Shown: in pieces, positions 13,017 through 13,293 of the stretch
Layout: every line of letters starts with the position of its first letter
Numbering within the stretch: position 1 is the stretch's first letter
Source of the DNA: an uncultured Lachnospiraceae bacterium
GTDB lineage: Bacteria; Bacillota_A; Clostridia; Lachnospirales; Lachnospiraceae
Reading direction: 5' to 3'
Length of the DNA: 13,293 nt
NCBI GenBank assembly: GCA_905207905.1
Contig: CAJLNC010000068.1
Span: 1-13,293 of the forward strand
Translations under genes and position numbers: made by a program
Notes under the pieces: generated by a model
Seen by the model: only the letters and a program-made list of their open reading frames with translations
The model's database searches: none
Told to the model about the DNA's origin: nothing

Positions 13017-13293
13017 TTGAAACGGAAAATGATAGCTTTGTTGTTGGGGGCGTCTATGGTAGCAGCAGCTCTTTCGGGATGTTCGGGAAAGAAAGAACCT
13101 GAGACTGAGACGAAAGTGACAACGGAGAAAGAAACAGAAGCAAAGACAGAGAAAGCGACAGAGGCTAAGACCGAAGAAACCACAGAGGCGGAGACAGAGG
13201 CCAAGACCGAAGAAACCACAGAGGCGGAGACAGAGGCCAAGACCGAAGAAACCACAGAGGCGGAGACAGAGGCCAAGACCGAAGAAACCACAG
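13017..13293 (+). CDS. Lipoprotein with repeat-built T/E/A/K stalk, 5' part (truncated by window edge)
   Basis: The first 92 residues of a surface lipoprotein. The TTG at 13017 is the start because AGGGAGGG (13001-13008) sits 8 nt upstream and MKRKMIALLLGASMVAAALS is a clean signal peptide with Cys22 in LSGC; an internal ATG at 13029 would lose the basic N-terminus and the spacing. After the lipobox everything visible is low-complexity stalk, Thr/Glu/Ala/Lys-rich, built from a 12-residue repeat EAETEAKTEETT. No folded domain is reached before the window ends, so the function is unknown; by analogy with the other two lipoproteins an SH3 or similar wall-binding domain may follow. Confidence 0.85.
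   Translation, partial: MKRKMIALLLGASMVAAALSGCSGKKEPETETKVTTEKETEAKTEKATEAKTEETTEAETEAKTEETTEAETEAKTEETTEAETEAKTEETT
13161..13292 (+). repeat. Perfect 36-bp tandem repeats in the lipoprotein stalk
   Basis: Three identical 36-bp units at 13185-13220, 13221-13256 and 13257-13292 follow a partial 24-bp copy (13161-13184, one substitution). Each unit is 12 codons and keeps the frame. The array reaches the window edge, so the true copy number is unknown. Confidence 0.92.

Noticed and set aside
13185..13292. 36-bp direct repeats as a CRISPR array
   Set aside because: The repeats are contiguous without spacers, lie in frame inside a lipoprotein gene, and are not palindromic.

Overview
The window looks like chromosomal DNA of a Gram-positive anaerobe of the Clostridia, most likely Lachnospiraceae (Blautia/Ruminococcus-like). 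This is an inference from gene content: type III glutamine synthetase, a CdaR-type regulator, T/E-rich SH3 lipoproteins, strong AAGGAGG ribosome binding sites, moderate GC genes and AT-rich intergenic DNA. I see no tRNA, rRNA, CRISPR array, intact insertion sequence or phage gene.

Layout. 1-1339 holds the 3' part of glnN (type III glutamine synthetase), followed by a 549-nt gap with a terminator, further hairpins and a cluster of ATTGTGAA repeats beside a likely promoter. 1889-2977 encodes a CdaR/PucR-family regulator. 3231-5435 is a two-gene unit: a membrane-anchored S41 (CtpA-like) protease, then a protein resembling a housekeeping sigma factor (regions 1.1, 1.2, 2.1-2.2 and 3) that lacks the DNA-melting part of region 2 and all of region 4. 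A 119-bp fold-back element at 5483-5601 lies between this unit and the convergent genes lepB (signal peptidase I) and dinB (DNA polymerase IV), both on the minus strand.

From 8025 to the right end all genes are on the plus strand. They are a two-SH3-domain lipoprotein, a compact metal-dependent amidohydrolase, a large composite SH3 lipoprotein, an orphan NMT1/SsuA-like substrate-binding protein, and the start of a third lipoprotein whose stalk is built from perfect 36-bp tandem repeats. All three lipoproteins have the same opening: signal peptide, lipobox, then a Thr/Glu-rich stalk. Together with LepB, the S41 protease and the secreted binding protein this makes much of the window concerned with the cell surface.

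Most unusual points: the promoter-blind sigma-like protein paired with a membrane protease; a terminator hairpin whose 3' arm is the ribosome binding site of the binding-protein gene; the mosaic of hairpins at 8791-9019; the fold-back element; and the repeat-built lipoprotein stalks. None of these is proven to be a new system. The sigma-like protein is the strongest candidate.
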